From positions 4,407,001 to 4,471,000 of the forward strand of contig CP110972.1 of assembly GCA_028869255.1 (NCBI GenBank): a stretch of 64,000 bases of DNA, read 5' to 3'. Shown piece by piece: positions 10,593 through 20,765 of this stretch (position 1 is the first letter of the stretch; each line of letters opens with the position of its first letter). A model generated the notes under the pieces. It saw only the letters and a list, made by a program, of their open reading frames with translations, had not been told where the DNA came from and ran no database searches. The position numbers and the translations under genes are program-made. The stretch is from Pseudomonas poae. GTDB taxonomy: Bacteria; Pseudomonadota; Gammaproteobacteria; Pseudomonadales; Pseudomonadaceae.

Positions 10593-11435
10593 ATATCCGT
10601 TGTTTAGGTCACGGCGGATATTGGTTTCGCTCTTACAGCGAGTCACTTTGGAAAAGAGCCCCAAAGTAACCAAAGGGCTCTTGCCCCACCACTCGGCACC
10701 TCGCCTCCGGCTCGGTGTGCCCGCACGCAGACTTGAATCCGTGGGCCGCCGCGATGGGCCATCCTTGGCCCAGCGCGGCTAACCCGGCGTCCTGCCGGGT
10801 TACCCACGGATTCAAGCCTGCGTGCGGCCAGCGTGGTTAATGGGGCGCCTAGGATCAAGATCAAAATCAAAAGCAGAGCACGGCGGCCTAGTAGCCGACC
10901 TGAGTGGTGTAGATCAAAAGCGGTTCGGCGTGCGCAGTGGGGTGCTTTTCTGTGAGAGCTGGCTTGTCGGGTCGCCGCATCGCTGCGATACAGGCACCTC
11001 GGTACATCAGGCATACCGAGTTGATGCCATCGCAGGCAAGCCAGCTCCCACATTTGAACCGAGGAAGGCTTTAATGATTAGGTCGGCTGTCAGGCCGCCT
11101 CGCTTTGTTTTTGATCTGGCCCTTACATCCTTACCGCTGACGAAGTCAGCGATCTTTTGATCTGCGCTTTTGATCTCAGGCGCCCCGTCAATCACGATGG
11201 CCGAACGCAGGCTTTGGAGCGTGGGCAACCCGGCAGGACGCCGGGTTAGCCGCGCTGGGCCATGGATGGCCCATCGCGGCGGCCCACGCTCCAAAGCCGG
11301 AGTGAGGGCACACCGAGCCGGAGGCGAGGTGCCGAGTGATGGGGCGAAGCGTTTTTGGTTACTTTTGGCGCTTTTCCAAAAGTGACCCGCTGTAAGAGCG
11401 GAACCATAAGCCGCCATAACCGCAGCAACGGATAT
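10593..11435. repeat. Large nested inverted-repeat element, copy A (noncoding)
   Basis: This element fills most of the rpsB-map space. It is bounded by ATATCCGTTG and its reverse complement CAACGGATAT. Arms of roughly 230-240 bp are imperfect reverse complements of each other, and each contains its own hairpin (GTGGGC..., CCCGGCGTCCTGCCGGG). Inside them is a second inverted pair around GGCGGCCT/AGGCCGCC flanked by GATCAAAA tracts, and a REP pair sits at the centre. A second copy in the same orientation lies at 62999-63836. No convincing gene lies inside; the short open frames are palindrome by-products. Confidence 0.85.
10951..11052. repeat. REP pair (REPIN) inside element A, one arm degenerate
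   Basis: The left arm, TGTGAGAGCTGGCTTG, is a damaged version of the usual TGTGGGAGCTGGCTTGCC. The right arm, GCAGGCAAGCCAGCTCCCACA, is intact. It is the GCCTGCGATG subtype of the repeats also found at 27703, 30273, 59291 and 63360. Confidence 0.75.
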
Positions 11436-11607
11436 TCACTCACTCACCTAAAGCCCCTATAGATAGAAGCGATGATCAGGAGCTCATGACTTGCCCCCAT
11501 CGTCTGCTAGAATCGCGTTTTTCTGTGGCTTGTGCGAATTCCATAACCTTTTGTCGCACGCCCGTAAACCGTATTGATTTCAGCGCGTCGCGCTAGAGAG
11601 AGCCTGT

Positions 11608-12390
11608 ATGACCGTTAGCTTGAAAACCGCCGAAGACATCGCTGGCATGCGCATCGCCGGCAAACTGGCTGCCGACGTGCTCGAAATGATCGCCGAACAC
11701 GTCAAGCCCGGCGTCACCACCGAAACCCTGAACCAGATCTGCCACGACTACATCGTCGATGTGCAAAAAGCCATCCCTGCCCCGCTGAACTACAAAGGCT
11801 TCCCCAAGTCGATCTGCACCTCGGTCAACCACGTGGTCTGCCACGGAATTCCGGGCGACAAACCTTTGAAGGACGGCGACACCCTGAACATCGACGTCAC
11901 CGTGATCAAGGATGGCTACTTCGGCGACACCAGCCGCATGTTCCACGTCGGCACCGTGCCGGTATGGGCCGAGCGCCTGTCCCAAGTCACCCAGGAATGC
12001 ATGTACAAGGCCATCGAAATAGTCAAGCCCGGCTGCCGCCTGGGCGACATCGGCGAAGTGATCCAGAAACACGCCGAAAAGAACGGTTTCTCGGTGGTCC
12101 GTGAATTCTGCGGCCATGGCATCGGCACAGTGTTCCACGAAGAACCGCAGATCCTGCACTACGGCCGCGCCGGCACCGGCATGGAACTCAAGGCCGGCAT
12201 GACCTTCACCATCGAGCCAATGATCAACCAGGGCAAGGCCGACACCAAGGTGCTGGGCGACGGCTGGACTGCCATCACCAAGGACCGCAAACTCTCGGCC
12301 CAGTGGGAACACACCCTGCTGGTCACCGACACCGGCTACGAGATCTTCACCCTGCGTGCGGACGACACGATCCCCCGCGTTTCCGCGTAA
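11608..12390 (+). CDS. map: Type I methionine aminopeptidase
   Basis: This enzyme removes the initiator methionine from nascent proteins using two divalent metal ions. The 260-residue sequence has the metal-ligand segments LNIDVTVIKDGYFGDTSR (two Asp), EFCGHGIGTVFHEEP (His) and MTFTIEPM (Glu), and ends with the last Glu in the WEHTLLVT segment. An AGAGAG-type ribosome site precedes the ATG. It starts the rightward map-glnD-dapC group. Confidence 0.97.
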   Translation: MTVSLKTAEDIAGMRIAGKLAADVLEMIAEHVKPGVTTETLNQICHDYIVDVQKAIPAPLNYKGFPKSICTSVNHVVCHGIPGDKPLKDGDTLNIDVTVIKDGYFGDTSRMFHVGTVPVWAERLSQVTQECMYKAIEIVKPGCRLGDIGEVIQKHAEKNGFSVVREFCGHGIGTVFHEEPQILHYGRAGTGMELKAGMTFTIEPMINQGKADTKVLGDGWTAITKDRKLSAQWEHTLLVTDTGYEIFTLRADDTIPRVSA

Positions 12391-12453
12391 GGATCACCCA
12401 GGTTTTCCCCCACTGTGTTGTGACTGACTGATAGATAGAAGGAAAGCCGATCG

Positions 12454-15150
12454 ATGCCCCAGGTGGACCCCGAACTCTTCGACCGCGGCCAGTTCCAGGC
12501 CGAACTGGCCCTGAAGGCAAGCCCCATCGCCGCGTTCAAGAAGGCGATCCGCCAGGCCCGCGAGGTGCTCGATGAGCGCTTTCGCAGTGGCCGGGACATC
12601 CGTCGGCTGATCGAGGACCGCGCCTGGTTCGTCGATAACATCCTGCAAAAGGCCTGGGAACAATTCAGCTGGAGTGAAGACGCCGATATCGCCCTGGTGG
12701 CGGTCGGCGGCTACGGTCGCGGCGAGCTGCACCCCTACTCCGACATCGACCTGCTGATCCTGCTCGACAGCGCCGATCATGAGATCTTTCGCGATTCCAT
12801 CGAGCGTTTTCTGACGCTGCTGTGGGACATCGGCCTGGAAGTCGGCCAGAGCGTACGCTCGGTGGACGAATGCGCCGAAGAGGCCCGCGCCGACCTCACC
12901 GTGATCACCAACTTGATGGAAAGCCGCACCATCGCCGGCCCCGAGCGCCTGCGCCAGCGCATGCTCGAGGTCACCAGTACCGCGCACATGTGGCCCAGCA
13001 AGGAGTTCTTCCTGGCCAAGCGCGCCGAGCAGAAGGCCCGGCACCACAAGTACAACGACACCGAATACAACCTGGAACCCAACGTCAAAGGCTCGCCGGG
13101 CGGGCTGCGGGACATCCAGACGATTTTGTGGGTAGCGCGCCGCCAGTACGGCACCCTGAACCTGCGCGCCCTGGCTGGCGAGGGCTTCCTGGTGGAGAGC
13201 GAAAACGCCCTGCTGGCCTCGTCCCAGGAGTTTCTGTGGAAGGTGCGCTACGCCCTGCACATGCTCGCCGGGCGCTCCGAAGATCGCCTGCTGTTCGACC
13301 ATCAGCGCTCCATCGCGACCCTGCTGGGTTTCGAAGGCGAAGACGCGAAAACCAGCATCGAAAGCTTCATGCAGCAGTATTACCGGGTGGTCATGAGCAT
13401 TGCACAGCTCAGCGACCTGATCATCCAGCACTTCGAAGAGGTGATCCTGGCCCCCGACGACGAAGCGCCGCCCCAGCCGATCAACTCGCGCTTCCAACTG
13501 CACGACGGCTATATCGAGGCGCGCAACGACAACGTGTTCCGCCGTACCCCGTTCGCCATGCTGGAAATCTTCGTGTTGATGGCCCAACAGCCGGAGATCA
13601 AAGGCGTGCGCGCGGACACCATCCGCCTGCTGCGCGAAAACCGTCACCTGATCGATGATGACTTTCGCAACGACATCCGTAACACCAGCCTGTTTATCGA
13701 GCTGTTCAAGTGCAAGATCGGCATACACCGCAACCTGCGGCGGATGAACCGTTACGGCATCCTCGGGCGCTACCTGCCGGAGTTCGGCTTTATTGTCGGG
13801 CAGATGCAGCACGACCTGTTCCACATCTATACCGTGGACGCCCACACCCTGAACCTGATCAAGCACCTGCGTAAGCTGCAGTACACCCAGGTGTCAGAGA
13901 AATTCCCGCTGGCCAGTAAGCTGATGGCCAAGCTGCCCAAGCCTGAGCTGATCTACCTGGCCGGCCTGTACCACGACATCGGCAAGGGCCGCCATGGCGA
14001 CCACTCGGAAATCGGCGCGGTGGATGCCGAAGCCTTCTGCCAGCGCCACCAGTTGCCGCTGTGGGACAGCCGCCTGATCGTCTGGCTGGTACAGAATCAC
14101 CTGGTGATGTCGACCACCGCCCAGCGCAAGGACTTGTCCGACCCGCAGGTGATCCATGACTTCGCCGGGATCGTGGAGGATGAAACCCGCCTCGACTATC
14201 TCTACGTGCTGACCGTCTCCGACATCAACGCCACCAACCCGACGCTGTGGAACTCCTGGCGTGCCAGCCTGTTGCGCCAGCTCTATACCGAGACCAAGCG
14301 CGCCCTGCGCCGTGGCCTGGAGAACCCGGTGGACCGCGAAGAACAGATCCGCCGCACCCAAAGCGCGGCCCTGGATATCCTGGTGCGCGGCGGCAACGAT
14401 CCGGACGATGTGGAGCAACTGTGGTCGCAACTGGGCGATGACTACTTCCTGCGCCATACCGCCGGCGACGTGGCCTGGCACAGTGACGCGATCCTGCAGC
14501 AGCCCGCCGATGGTGGCCCGTTGGTGCTGATCAAGGAAACCACCCAGCGCGAATTCGAGGGCGGCACGCAGATCTTCATCTACGCGCCGGACCAGCACGA
14601 CTTCTTCGCCGTGACCGTAGCGGCCATGGACCAGCTCAACCTGAACATTCATGACGCCCGGGTGATTACCTCCAGCAGCCAGTTCACCCTCGACACCTAT
14701 ATCGTGCTCGACACCGAGGGTGAGTCCATCGGCGATAACCCGGCGCGGGTGAAAAAGATCCGCGAAGGGCTCACCGAGGCCCTGCGCAACCCCGACGACT
14801 ACCCGACCATCATCCAGCGCCGCGTACCACGCCAGCTCAAGCACTTTGCCTTTGCGCCCCAGGTGACCATTTCCAACGACGCCCAGCGCCCGGTGACCGT
14901 GCTGGAGCTCAGCGCCCCCGACCGCCCGGGCCTGCTGGCACGCATCGGCGGGATTTTCCTGGAGTTCGACCTCTCATTGCAGAACGCCAAGATCGCGACC
15001 CTCGGCGAGCGCGTGGAAGACGTGTTCTTTATTACCGATGCGGACAACCAGCCGCTGTCCGACCCGGAACTGTGCCGCCGCTTGCAGGAAGCCATCGTCC
15101 AGCAATTGAGCGTGAGCCAGGAACCCGAGCTGACGCGCCTGACCATTTGA
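12454..15150 (+). CDS. glnD: Bifunctional PII uridylyltransferase / uridylyl-removing enzyme
   Basis: GlnD senses glutamine and adds UMP to or removes it from PII proteins, controlling nitrogen assimilation through GlnE and NtrB. The 898-residue protein shows, in order, a nucleotidyltransferase domain with [17 protein letters not shown] near residue 90, and an HD hydrolase domain with [15 protein letters not shown] near residue 510. Two C-terminal ACT domains follow (from about residue 700 and about residue 810). Length and order are normal for Pseudomonas. Confidence 0.97.
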   Translation: MPQVDPELFDRGQFQAELALKASPIAAFKKAIRQAREVLDERFRSGRDIRRLIEDRAWFVDNILQKAWEQFSWSEDADIALVAVGGYGRGELHPYSDIDLLILLDSADHEIFRDSIERFLTLLWDIGLEVGQSVRSVDECAEEARADLTVITNLMESRTIAGPERLRQRMLEVTSTAHMWPSKEFFLAKRAEQKARHHKYNDTEYNLEPNVKGSPGGLRDIQTILWVARRQYGTLNLRALAGEGFLVESENALLASSQEFLWKVRYALHMLAGRSEDRLLFDHQRSIATLLGFEGEDAKTSIESFMQQYYRVVMSIAQLSDLIIQHFEEVILAPDDEAPPQPINSRFQLHDGYIEARNDNVFRRTPFAMLEIFVLMAQQPEIKGVRADTIRLLRENRHLIDDDFRNDIRNTSLFIELFKCKIGIHRNLRRMNRYGILGRYLPEFGFIVGQMQHDLFHIYTVDAHTLNLIKHLRKLQYTQVSEKFPLASKLMAKLPKPELIYLAGLYHDIGKGRHGDHSEIGAVDAEAFCQRHQLPLWDSRLIVWLVQNHLVMSTTAQRKDLSDPQVIHDFAGIVEDETRLDYLYVLTVSDINATNPTLWNSWRASLLRQLYTETKRALRRGLENPVDREEQIRRTQSAALDILVRGGNDPDDVEQLWSQLGDDYFLRHTAGDVAWHSDAILQQPADGGPLVLIKETTQREFEGGTQIFIYAPDQHDFFAVTVAAMDQLNLNIHDARVITSSSQFTLDTYIVLDTEGESIGDNPARVKKIREGLTEALRNPDDYPTIIQRRVPRQLKHFAFAPQVTISNDAQRPVTVLELSAPDRPGLLARIGGIFLEFDLSLQNAKIATLGERVEDVFFITDADNQPLSDPELCRRLQEAIVQQLSVSQEPELTRLTI

Positions 15151-15184
15151 TGAACACCCGGCGCCTCCCGTGGAGCCGGGCTTG

Positions 15185-15273
15185 TGTGGGAGCGGGCTTG
15201 CTCGCGAATGCGATGGGCCAGTCAATGTATGTGTAACTGACAAACCGTCTTCGCGAGCAAGCCCGCTCCCACA
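15185..15273. repeat. REPIN (GCTCGCGAA subtype) between glnD and dapC
   Basis: Two inverted REP palindromes, TGTGGGAGCGGGCTTGCTCG and its reverse complement, flank a 40-bp variable spacer. The same subtype occurs at 23877 and 57306. Confidence 0.9.
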
Positions 15274-15331
15274 TTTGAATTGCTTTGCCTAGCAGACCGA
15301 ATGCTTTCAACCGAATTTGACGAGACTTTCG

Positions 15332-16531
15332 ATGAACAACGCCCTGAACCAGCTGCAGCCCTACCCATTCGAGAAACTGCGCGCCCTGCTCGGCAGCGTC
15401 ACGCCCAACCCGAGCAAACGCCCGATCGCGCTGTCCATCGGCGAGCCCAAGCACACGTCGCCGCAGTTTGTGGCCGAGGCGCTGAGCAACAACCTCGACC
15501 AGATGGCGGTGTACCCAACCACCCTGGGCATCCCGGCCCTGCGCGAGGCCATTGGCGCCTGGTGCGAACACCGCTTCAATGTGCCCAAGGGCTGGCTCGA
15601 CCCGGCGCGCAATATCCTGCCGGTCAACGGCACCCGTGAAGCGCTGTTCGCCTTCACCCAGACCGTGGTCAACCGGGGCGACGATGCACTGGTGGTCAGC
15701 CCGAACCCGTTCTACCAGATCTACGAAGGCGCCGCATTCCTGGCCGGGGCCAAGCCGCATTACCTGCCGTGCCTGGATGAAAACGGCTTCAACCCGGACT
15801 TCGACGCCGTGTCGCCGGACATCTGGAAACGCTGCCAGATCCTGTTCCTGTGCTCCCCAGGCAACCCGACCGGCGCGCTGATCCCGGTCGACACCCTGAA
15901 AAAACTGATCGCCCTGGCCGACGAATACGACTTCGTGATCGCCGCCGACGAGTGCTACAGCGAACTCTACTTCGACGAACAAACCCCGCCACCAGGCTTG
16001 CTCAGCGCCTGCGTCGAACTCGGCCGCCAGGACTTCAAGCGCTGCGTGGTGTTCCACAGCCTGTCCAAGCGTTCCAACCTGCCGGGCCTGCGCTCGGGCT
16101 TTGTGGCCGGCGATGCCGACATCCTCAAGGGCTTTCTGCTGTACCGCACCTACCACGGCTGCGCGATGCCGGTGCAAACCCAGCTGGCGAGCATTGCTGC
16201 CTGGCAGGACGAGGCCCACGTGCAGGCCAACCGTGACCTGTACCGCGAGAAATTCGACGCGGTGCTGGCCATTCTCAAGCCGGTGCTCGATGTACAAGCC
16301 CCGGACGGCGGCTTCTACCTGTGGCCGAACGTGAAGGGCGACGATGCAGCCTTCTGCCGTGATCTGTTCGTGGAAGAGCACGTGACCGTGGTGCCGGGTT
16401 CGTACCTGTCGCGGGAAGCCGATGGCGTAAATCCTGGAGCTGGGCGTGTGCGCCTGGCGCTGGTTGCGCCGCTGGCCGAGTGCGTAGAAGCGGCTGAGCG
16501 GATTCGCGATTTCATTCAGCGCAGGCAGTAA
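15332..16531 (+). CDS. dapC: N-succinyl-LL-diaminopimelate aminotransferase
   Basis: DapC transfers an amino group from glutamate to succinyl-amino-ketopimelate in the succinylase route to lysine and peptidoglycan meso-DAP. The 399-residue fold-type I aminotransferase begins MNNALNQLQPYPFEKL; I skip an upstream in-frame ATG because this start matches the Pseudomonas family. It shows CSPGNPTGAL, DECYSELYF and the PLP-lysine segment FHSLSKRSNLPGLRSGF. dapD and dapE lie elsewhere in the same window. Confidence 0.93.
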   Translation: MNNALNQLQPYPFEKLRALLGSVTPNPSKRPIALSIGEPKHTSPQFVAEALSNNLDQMAVYPTTLGIPALREAIGAWCEHRFNVPKGWLDPARNILPVNGTREALFAFTQTVVNRGDDALVVSPNPFYQIYEGAAFLAGAKPHYLPCLDENGFNPDFDAVSPDIWKRCQILFLCSPGNPTGALIPVDTLKKLIALADEYDFVIAADECYSELYFDEQTPPPGLLSACVELGRQDFKRCVVFHSLSKRSNLPGLRSGFVAGDADILKGFLLYRTYHGCAMPVQTQLASIAAWQDEAHVQANRDLYREKFDAVLAILKPVLDVQAPDGGFYLWPNVKGDDAAFCRDLFVEEHVTVVPGSYLSREADGVNPGAGRVRLALVAPLAECVEAAERIRDFIQRRQ

Positions 16532-16538
16532 ACACTTC

Positions 16539-16571
16539 GGCACCCGCACTGTGCAACGCAGTGCAGGTGCC
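16539..16571 (+). terminator. Hairpin after dapC
   Basis: A long stem with one bulge (GGCACC-GCACTG paired with CAGTGC-GGTGCC) starts 8 bp after the dapC stop. There is no T-run, so it may be a processing or Rho-assisted stop rather than an intrinsic terminator. Confidence 0.45.
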
Positions 16572-16643
16572 TTGCTGGCTTGAACCCGGAACCAACTCCA
16601 TAGCGCTCGCCACTACCTGGCACTTCCCCCCAGAGTAAAGCGC

Positions 16644-17351
16644 ATGAAACTGACTCCCCCACTGGCAACTCCCCCCCTTCTCCCGTCCCCCTTCGATAGC
16701 GAAACATCTGCCTCCGCCGGCGCAGCGCGAGGAAAAAGAGGTATCGCAGATGCCCGCAATCGATGGCCAGACGGCACCCTTACGGTTGCTCTGGACTTAG
16801 GCGATCAAAAAAGCAAAGCATTGGTAATAGATGTGATCAGGGAATGGGCTCATAACACCCCCGGGCTTCTATTTCGAATTGTCAGCGGCAAAAAAGGCGA
16901 TATCCGAATATCCGATGACGAAGGCCTGCATGGGAACTGGTCCATGATCGGCTCCTCCGCCAGAAAAATACCGCAGGGTCAACCAACAATGCATCTGGAC
17001 AGAACTGATGACTCAAAAGCATTTCGTCAAACGGCGCTGCACGAATTCGGCCATGCACTAGGTCTTGAGCATGAACATCAACATCCGGAACACGATATCA
17101 ATTGGAATAAGGAAGCCATCTATGCCCAACACGAAGACAAGAAAAATGCATACGACAACTATTTTGACCTGCCGACAGGCGCGGAACTACTGGTAACAAA
17201 CTACGACAGCCAATCCGTCATGCATTACTTCATCACCCCAGACGAAACAAAAGACGGAAGATCGGTCCCGGTCAACTACTCATTGTCCAAAGGCGATAAG
17301 GCGTTCACTCGCAAGCTATACACCCGTGGCCGATTTCAAGGCCATGACTGA
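16644..17351 (+). CDS. Astacin/matrixin-like zinc metalloprotease (single domain)
   Basis: The 235-residue protein is a metzincin-type protease. HEFGHALGLEH supplies the three zinc histidines and the catalytic base (H133, E134, H137, H143). It is followed by EHQHP, and the Met-turn SVMHY lies at residues 191-195. Upstream is a WPDGTLTVAL strand typical of the matrixin/astacin fold. No signal peptide or lipobox is visible, and the first 35 residues are Pro/Ser-rich, so any export route is unclear. It is a paralog of the protease encoded at 17701. The local base composition is more A+T-rich than the flanking housekeeping genes, suggesting acquisition. Substrate unknown. Confidence 0.85.
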   Translation: MKLTPPLATPPLLPSPFDSETSASAGAARGKRGIADARNRWPDGTLTVALDLGDQKSKALVIDVIREWAHNTPGLLFRIVSGKKGDIRISDDEGLHGNWSMIGSSARKIPQGQPTMHLDRTDDSKAFRQTALHEFGHALGLEHEHQHPEHDINWNKEAIYAQHEDKKNAYDNYFDLPTGAELLVTNYDSQSVMHYFITPDETKDGRSVPVNYSLSKGDKAFTRKLYTRGRFQGHD

Positions 17352-17700
17352 CTTCCCACCCCTGCGCCATCGACTCCCCCTCACGCCCTCCAGATTCGCC
17401 TCAGCCAATACTTGCCGCAATACGTCATCATCGACCTGATGATGGCGGCTTAAGCCGTACCACTCCAGCCCTGCAGATTGTTCAGCAAAAAACTGAACCT
17501 GAGCGCCGCTTCACGCATGACAAATAATGCAACACTTAGTCAATTAAACCCTGGAACTTGCAAGACGCGCGGACCACTCAACGTAAGAATTTATACGCTC
17601 ACTCTGAAGATTAAATCATAAATTCTTCGTCTTAATAGTGTTTGTTCTCAACAACCGCAAACATATCATCCCGCGCCCATCAATTCAGGAGTCACGTTAA
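17352..17700. other. Intergenic gap with a decayed copy of the antiporter gene's 3' end
   Basis: This 349-bp gap has no gene. From about 17390 to 17475 it is clearly related to 18950-19035, the last codons of the antiporter gene, including CCAATACTT, CGTCATCA and GATGGCGGCT. The copy is riddled with changes and cannot code. The rest (17500-17690) is A+T-rich and probably holds the promoter of the second protease gene; an AGGAG lies nine bases before that ATG. Confidence 0.75.
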
Positions 17701-18825
17701 ATGAACCCCATTCACAATGGTCACTTGCCAGAAAATGCTTACCCGGCAACGTCAATCGACCCCATTGCCAATGAAGATACACAAGCGGATTCCACTCCCA
17801 GTGAAAGACGCGCGCGCGGCATAGGAGCAACTTATCGACAATGGCCACAAAACTCAACCGTGACCATCGCTTTTCAAGGCGCCACTGAAGACCAGATGGC
17901 GCTTATAAAAAAAGGGTTCAGCAAGGTCGCCCCGTACGTAAACCTGAAGTTCAAATATGTCCCAGGACCGGATGCAGACATTCGCGTAGGGCCTATTGCA
18001 GTAAAAGGTCAAAATGGTGCGTCATATGTAGGTAAGGACGCACTACGCGCCCCCGCTGATCAGCCGACTTTTTTCATGGACTTCAACCGTTCCGCCGAAA
18101 AAGTAATCGCTACCGCCACACACGAAGCCATGCACGCAATCGGCGTACTTCACGAGCATCAACACCCCGACCGCGATATAAAATTCAACGAAGAAGAACT
18201 CATAAAGCGTTTCGAAGGAGCTAGCGACCCACAAGCAGCCATGAAAACTTCCGTACTGGACACAGTAAAACGGCATAAAAAAGGCCCACTCATAACTGAT
18301 TACGATAGCAAGTCAATTATGCATTATGAATTCACATCGAAAGAATTAGACGGTGCGCCTGCCATTCCAAAAAACAATGAGCTTTCAGAAGGTGATATAG
18401 CGCTACTTCGAAAAATGTATCCACCACGCCCCCTTCCTTCTCTGGAGCAGAGCATTGAGCAGCTAAAAGCTACCGCAGCCAAAACCAAACTTTGGCCAGA
18501 TCTATCAACCGTTACCGTCTCGCTGCTCGGCATGAATGACGATCAAAAGAAGTTTGTAAAACATAACGTCGAAAAACTGCAACCGCATATAAACATATCT
18601 ATTAAATTTACCGACGAGGCAGACGGGGATATCCGAATTTCACCAACCGACAATGGCAAGTCCTGGTCCGAAATAGGAACAGATGCAAAAAATATGCAAC
18701 CGGCGAGTCCGACCATGGGTATTCACTGGGACCCGAATAGAAAGAACACGGCACGCGATATCAAACACATGTTTGCCAAGGCGCTAGGTTTTACCAACGT
18801 AACCCTTCCTAAGGCCTCTACCTAA
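17701..18825 (+). CDS. Zinc metalloprotease with an appended degenerate protease domain
   Basis: The 374-residue protein has an intact metzincin domain (about 40-243) with HEAMHAIGVLH (H141, E142, H145, H151) and Met-turn SIMHY (205-209), related to the protease encoded just upstream. A linker leads into a second, truncated copy of the same fold (about 264-368). It repeats LWPDLSTVTVSL, DADIR/DGDIRIS and the strand before the active helix, but the helix reads HMFAKALGFTN, losing the catalytic Glu and two zinc ligands. It then stops before a Met-turn. The tail therefore cannot be catalytic and may act as a binding or inhibitory module. No signal peptide is visible. The DNA is A+T-rich relative to its neighbours. 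Confidence 0.83.
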   Translation: MNPIHNGHLPENAYPATSIDPIANEDTQADSTPSERRARGIGATYRQWPQNSTVTIAFQGATEDQMALIKKGFSKVAPYVNLKFKYVPGPDADIRVGPIAVKGQNGASYVGKDALRAPADQPTFFMDFNRSAEKVIATATHEAMHAIGVLHEHQHPDRDIKFNEEELIKRFEGASDPQAAMKTSVLDTVKRHKKGPLITDYDSKSIMHYEFTSKELDGAPAIPKNNELSEGDIALLRKMYPPRPLPSLEQSIEQLKATAAKTKLWPDLSTVTVSLLGMNDDQKKFVKHNVEKLQPHINISIKFTDEADGDIRISPTDNGKSWSEIGTDAKNMQPASPTMGIHWDPNRKNTARDIKHMFAKALGFTNVTLPKAST

Positions 18826-18920
18826 GCGCTAACTTGGCAGTTTATAACATTCGAAAAACTCAGAGTGGCGCGCCCAGGAACGGGTGTGCTTTTCGAAAAG
18901 TCATAGGAGTACATCCGCCA

Positions 18921-20564
18921 CTAATTGGCTTTTCCCAAGCCAGCCTCACTCATATCCAGCTCCGCCAATACTTCCCGCAACACGTCATCACCGATCTGGT
19001 GATGGCGGCTCAAGCTGTACAACTCCAAGCGCTGTGCGCGCAGGGCCTTGAGCCGCAGTTTGCGTTCAAGCAGGTCCATCTGCTGCGCCAGCGCCTGGGC
19101 TTCGGCCGAGTCGTTGAAGACTTCCAACTGATGACGATATTCCGACATCAACCGCGCCTTCAGCTCAGTGGCCAGTGCGGCCTGGGCCGCATCCTGGGTC
19201 TCGAGTTCAGCAGGCTCCTGCGCTTCAAGCGCATGGATGGCAGCCACGGCGGTCTTCTTCCAGGCTTCGCGCACTTCGTTGTAGCGTTTCTCGTCAGGGC
19301 TCTTTTCGATACCGCGCAACAGCAATGGCAAGGCGACACACGCCGAAATCAATGACAACAGGATCACCCCGGCCGCGATGAAAATCAGCAGGTCACGCTC
19401 GGGGAAATCCTGCCCCGGCGCCAGCAGCAACGGCACCGACATCACACCTGCCAGCGTCACCGCTCCGCGCACACCGCCGACGGTCAACAGCCAGCAGGAG
19501 CGCGCCGTCGGTACCATGGTCAGTTCACTTTTCCCACGAATCCTGCGTAATAGGCCCGACAGCCGCCAGATGCTCTGCACCCAGATAAAGCGCAATACCA
19601 CCAGCACCAGGAAGATCGCGATCACATCCAGGCAGCGATACAACAGAGTTGGCCAAAGCGTCGGCTCATGACTGACCACGGCCTTGATGATGTCCGGCAG
19701 TTGCAGCCCCAGCAGCAAGAAGATCAGGCCATTGAAGGCAAATTCCAGCAGCGACCACACACTGCGATTGAGCAAGCGCGTGCTGGTCTGGCGTGGCAAC
19801 AGATCGAGCCAGCTTTGCATCATGCCTGCGGCCACGGCCGACAAAATGCCCGAGGCGCCCAAGCGTTCAGCCAGTACATACGCGGCAAACGGCAGCAGCA
19901 ACATGAACACCACATGGGTCGCCGGGTCGTCCCAACCCCGGTCGATCATCCACGCGCGCAGGCGGCCAACCAGCCAGCTCAGCGCCACGCCCACCGCCAG
20001 GCCACCCACGGCTACCAGCACAAAGGTCAGGCTGGCATCTGCCAGCGAAAACACCCCGGTCAGCGCCGCAGCCAGGGCAAACTTGAACGTCACCAGGCCC
20101 GACGCATCATTCATCAACGCTTCGCCCTGGAGCATATGCATCAGCGGTGTTGGCAAACGATTCTGGGAAATGGCTGACACCGCCACCGCGTCCGTCGGTG
20201 ATAAAACAGCCGCCAGGGCGAAGGCCACCGGCAGCGGGATCGTAGGCAATAACCAATGAATGAAGTAGCCGGCGCCGACCACCGTGAACAGCACCAACCC
20301 CACCGCCAACGTCAGGATCGGCCCGCGCAGGCGCCACAACTCGCGCTTGGGCATGCGCCAGCCATCGGAGAACAACAGAGGCGGCAGGAACAGAAACAGA
20401 AACAACTCCGGGTCCAACGCCACGTGCAACCCCAATGTCGGCCAGGCCAGCAGGGCACCGGCGGCGATCTGTACCAACGGTAACGGCAGAGGAATAACAC
20501 GCCCGACAAGACGCGACACGCTGACCAGCATCAGCAGGATAAGAACGGTGTAGGCGGTTTGCAT
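18921..20564 (-). CDS. CPA1-family Na+/H+ antiporter
   Basis: The 547-residue protein has about twelve membrane spans and the Na_H_Exchanger core, including LSPTDAVAVSAI and GEALMNDASGLVTFK, the segments holding the ion-binding Asp residues. A cytosolic, helix-rich tail of about 150 residues follows. It resembles E. coli YjcE in length. I start at MQTAYTVLIL rather than at an ATG 17 codons upstream, because this places the first membrane helix at the N-terminus. Likely role: cytoplasmic pH and sodium homeostasis. A fragment of its 3' end is duplicated at 17390-17475. Confidence 0.88.
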   Translation of the reverse strand: MQTAYTVLILLMLVSVSRLVGRVIPLPLPLVQIAAGALLAWPTLGLHVALDPELFLFLFLPPLLFSDGWRMPKRELWRLRGPILTLAVGLVLFTVVGAGYFIHWLLPTIPLPVAFALAAVLSPTDAVAVSAISQNRLPTPLMHMLQGEALMNDASGLVTFKFALAAALTGVFSLADASLTFVLVAVGGLAVGVALSWLVGRLRAWMIDRGWDDPATHVVFMLLLPFAAYVLAERLGASGILSAVAAGMMQSWLDLLPRQTSTRLLNRSVWSLLEFAFNGLIFLLLGLQLPDIIKAVVSHEPTLWPTLLYRCLDVIAIFLVLVVLRFIWVQSIWRLSGLLRRIRGKSELTMVPTARSCWLLTVGGVRGAVTLAGVMSVPLLLAPGQDFPERDLLIFIAAGVILLSLISACVALPLLLRGIEKSPDEKRYNEVREAWKKTAVAAIHALEAQEPAELETQDAAQAALATELKARLMSEYRHQLEVFNDSAEAQALAQQMDLLERKLRLKALRAQRLELYSLSRHHQIGDDVLREVLAELDMSEAGLGKAN

Positions 20565-20765
20565 AACGCGGTTTTCCCGGACAATCGACTTGCAACGACA
20601 CACATCAGGCAACAACTGGCCGTTGAAGTGCCATATTACCCGGCTATGTTACGCACTGGCTTTTGCACAAAAGTCGCACGGTATTGACGAGCGGCACCCA
20701 AAATCTCTGGGCGTGGCATAATCCGTGACCTTTCATTTCCTGTTCATCCAAAAGGGGGCAATTCC

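Noticed and set aside
10633..10815. 60-codon frame repeated at 63039-63224 (MNPWVTRQDAG...)
   Set aside because: It lies inside the palindromic arms of the repeat element. Its apparent conservation follows from the DNA repeat; no start signal or codon bias supports it.
11007..11417. 136-codon minus frame in element A
   Set aside because: It crosses the REP arm and inner inverted repeat, and is not kept intact in copy B (only 63401-63592 remains).
15185..15273. CRISPR-like repeated GTGGGAGC sequences across the window
   Set aside because: The repeats are dispersed inverted pairs between genes, not regularly spaced direct repeats with spacers; they are REPINs.
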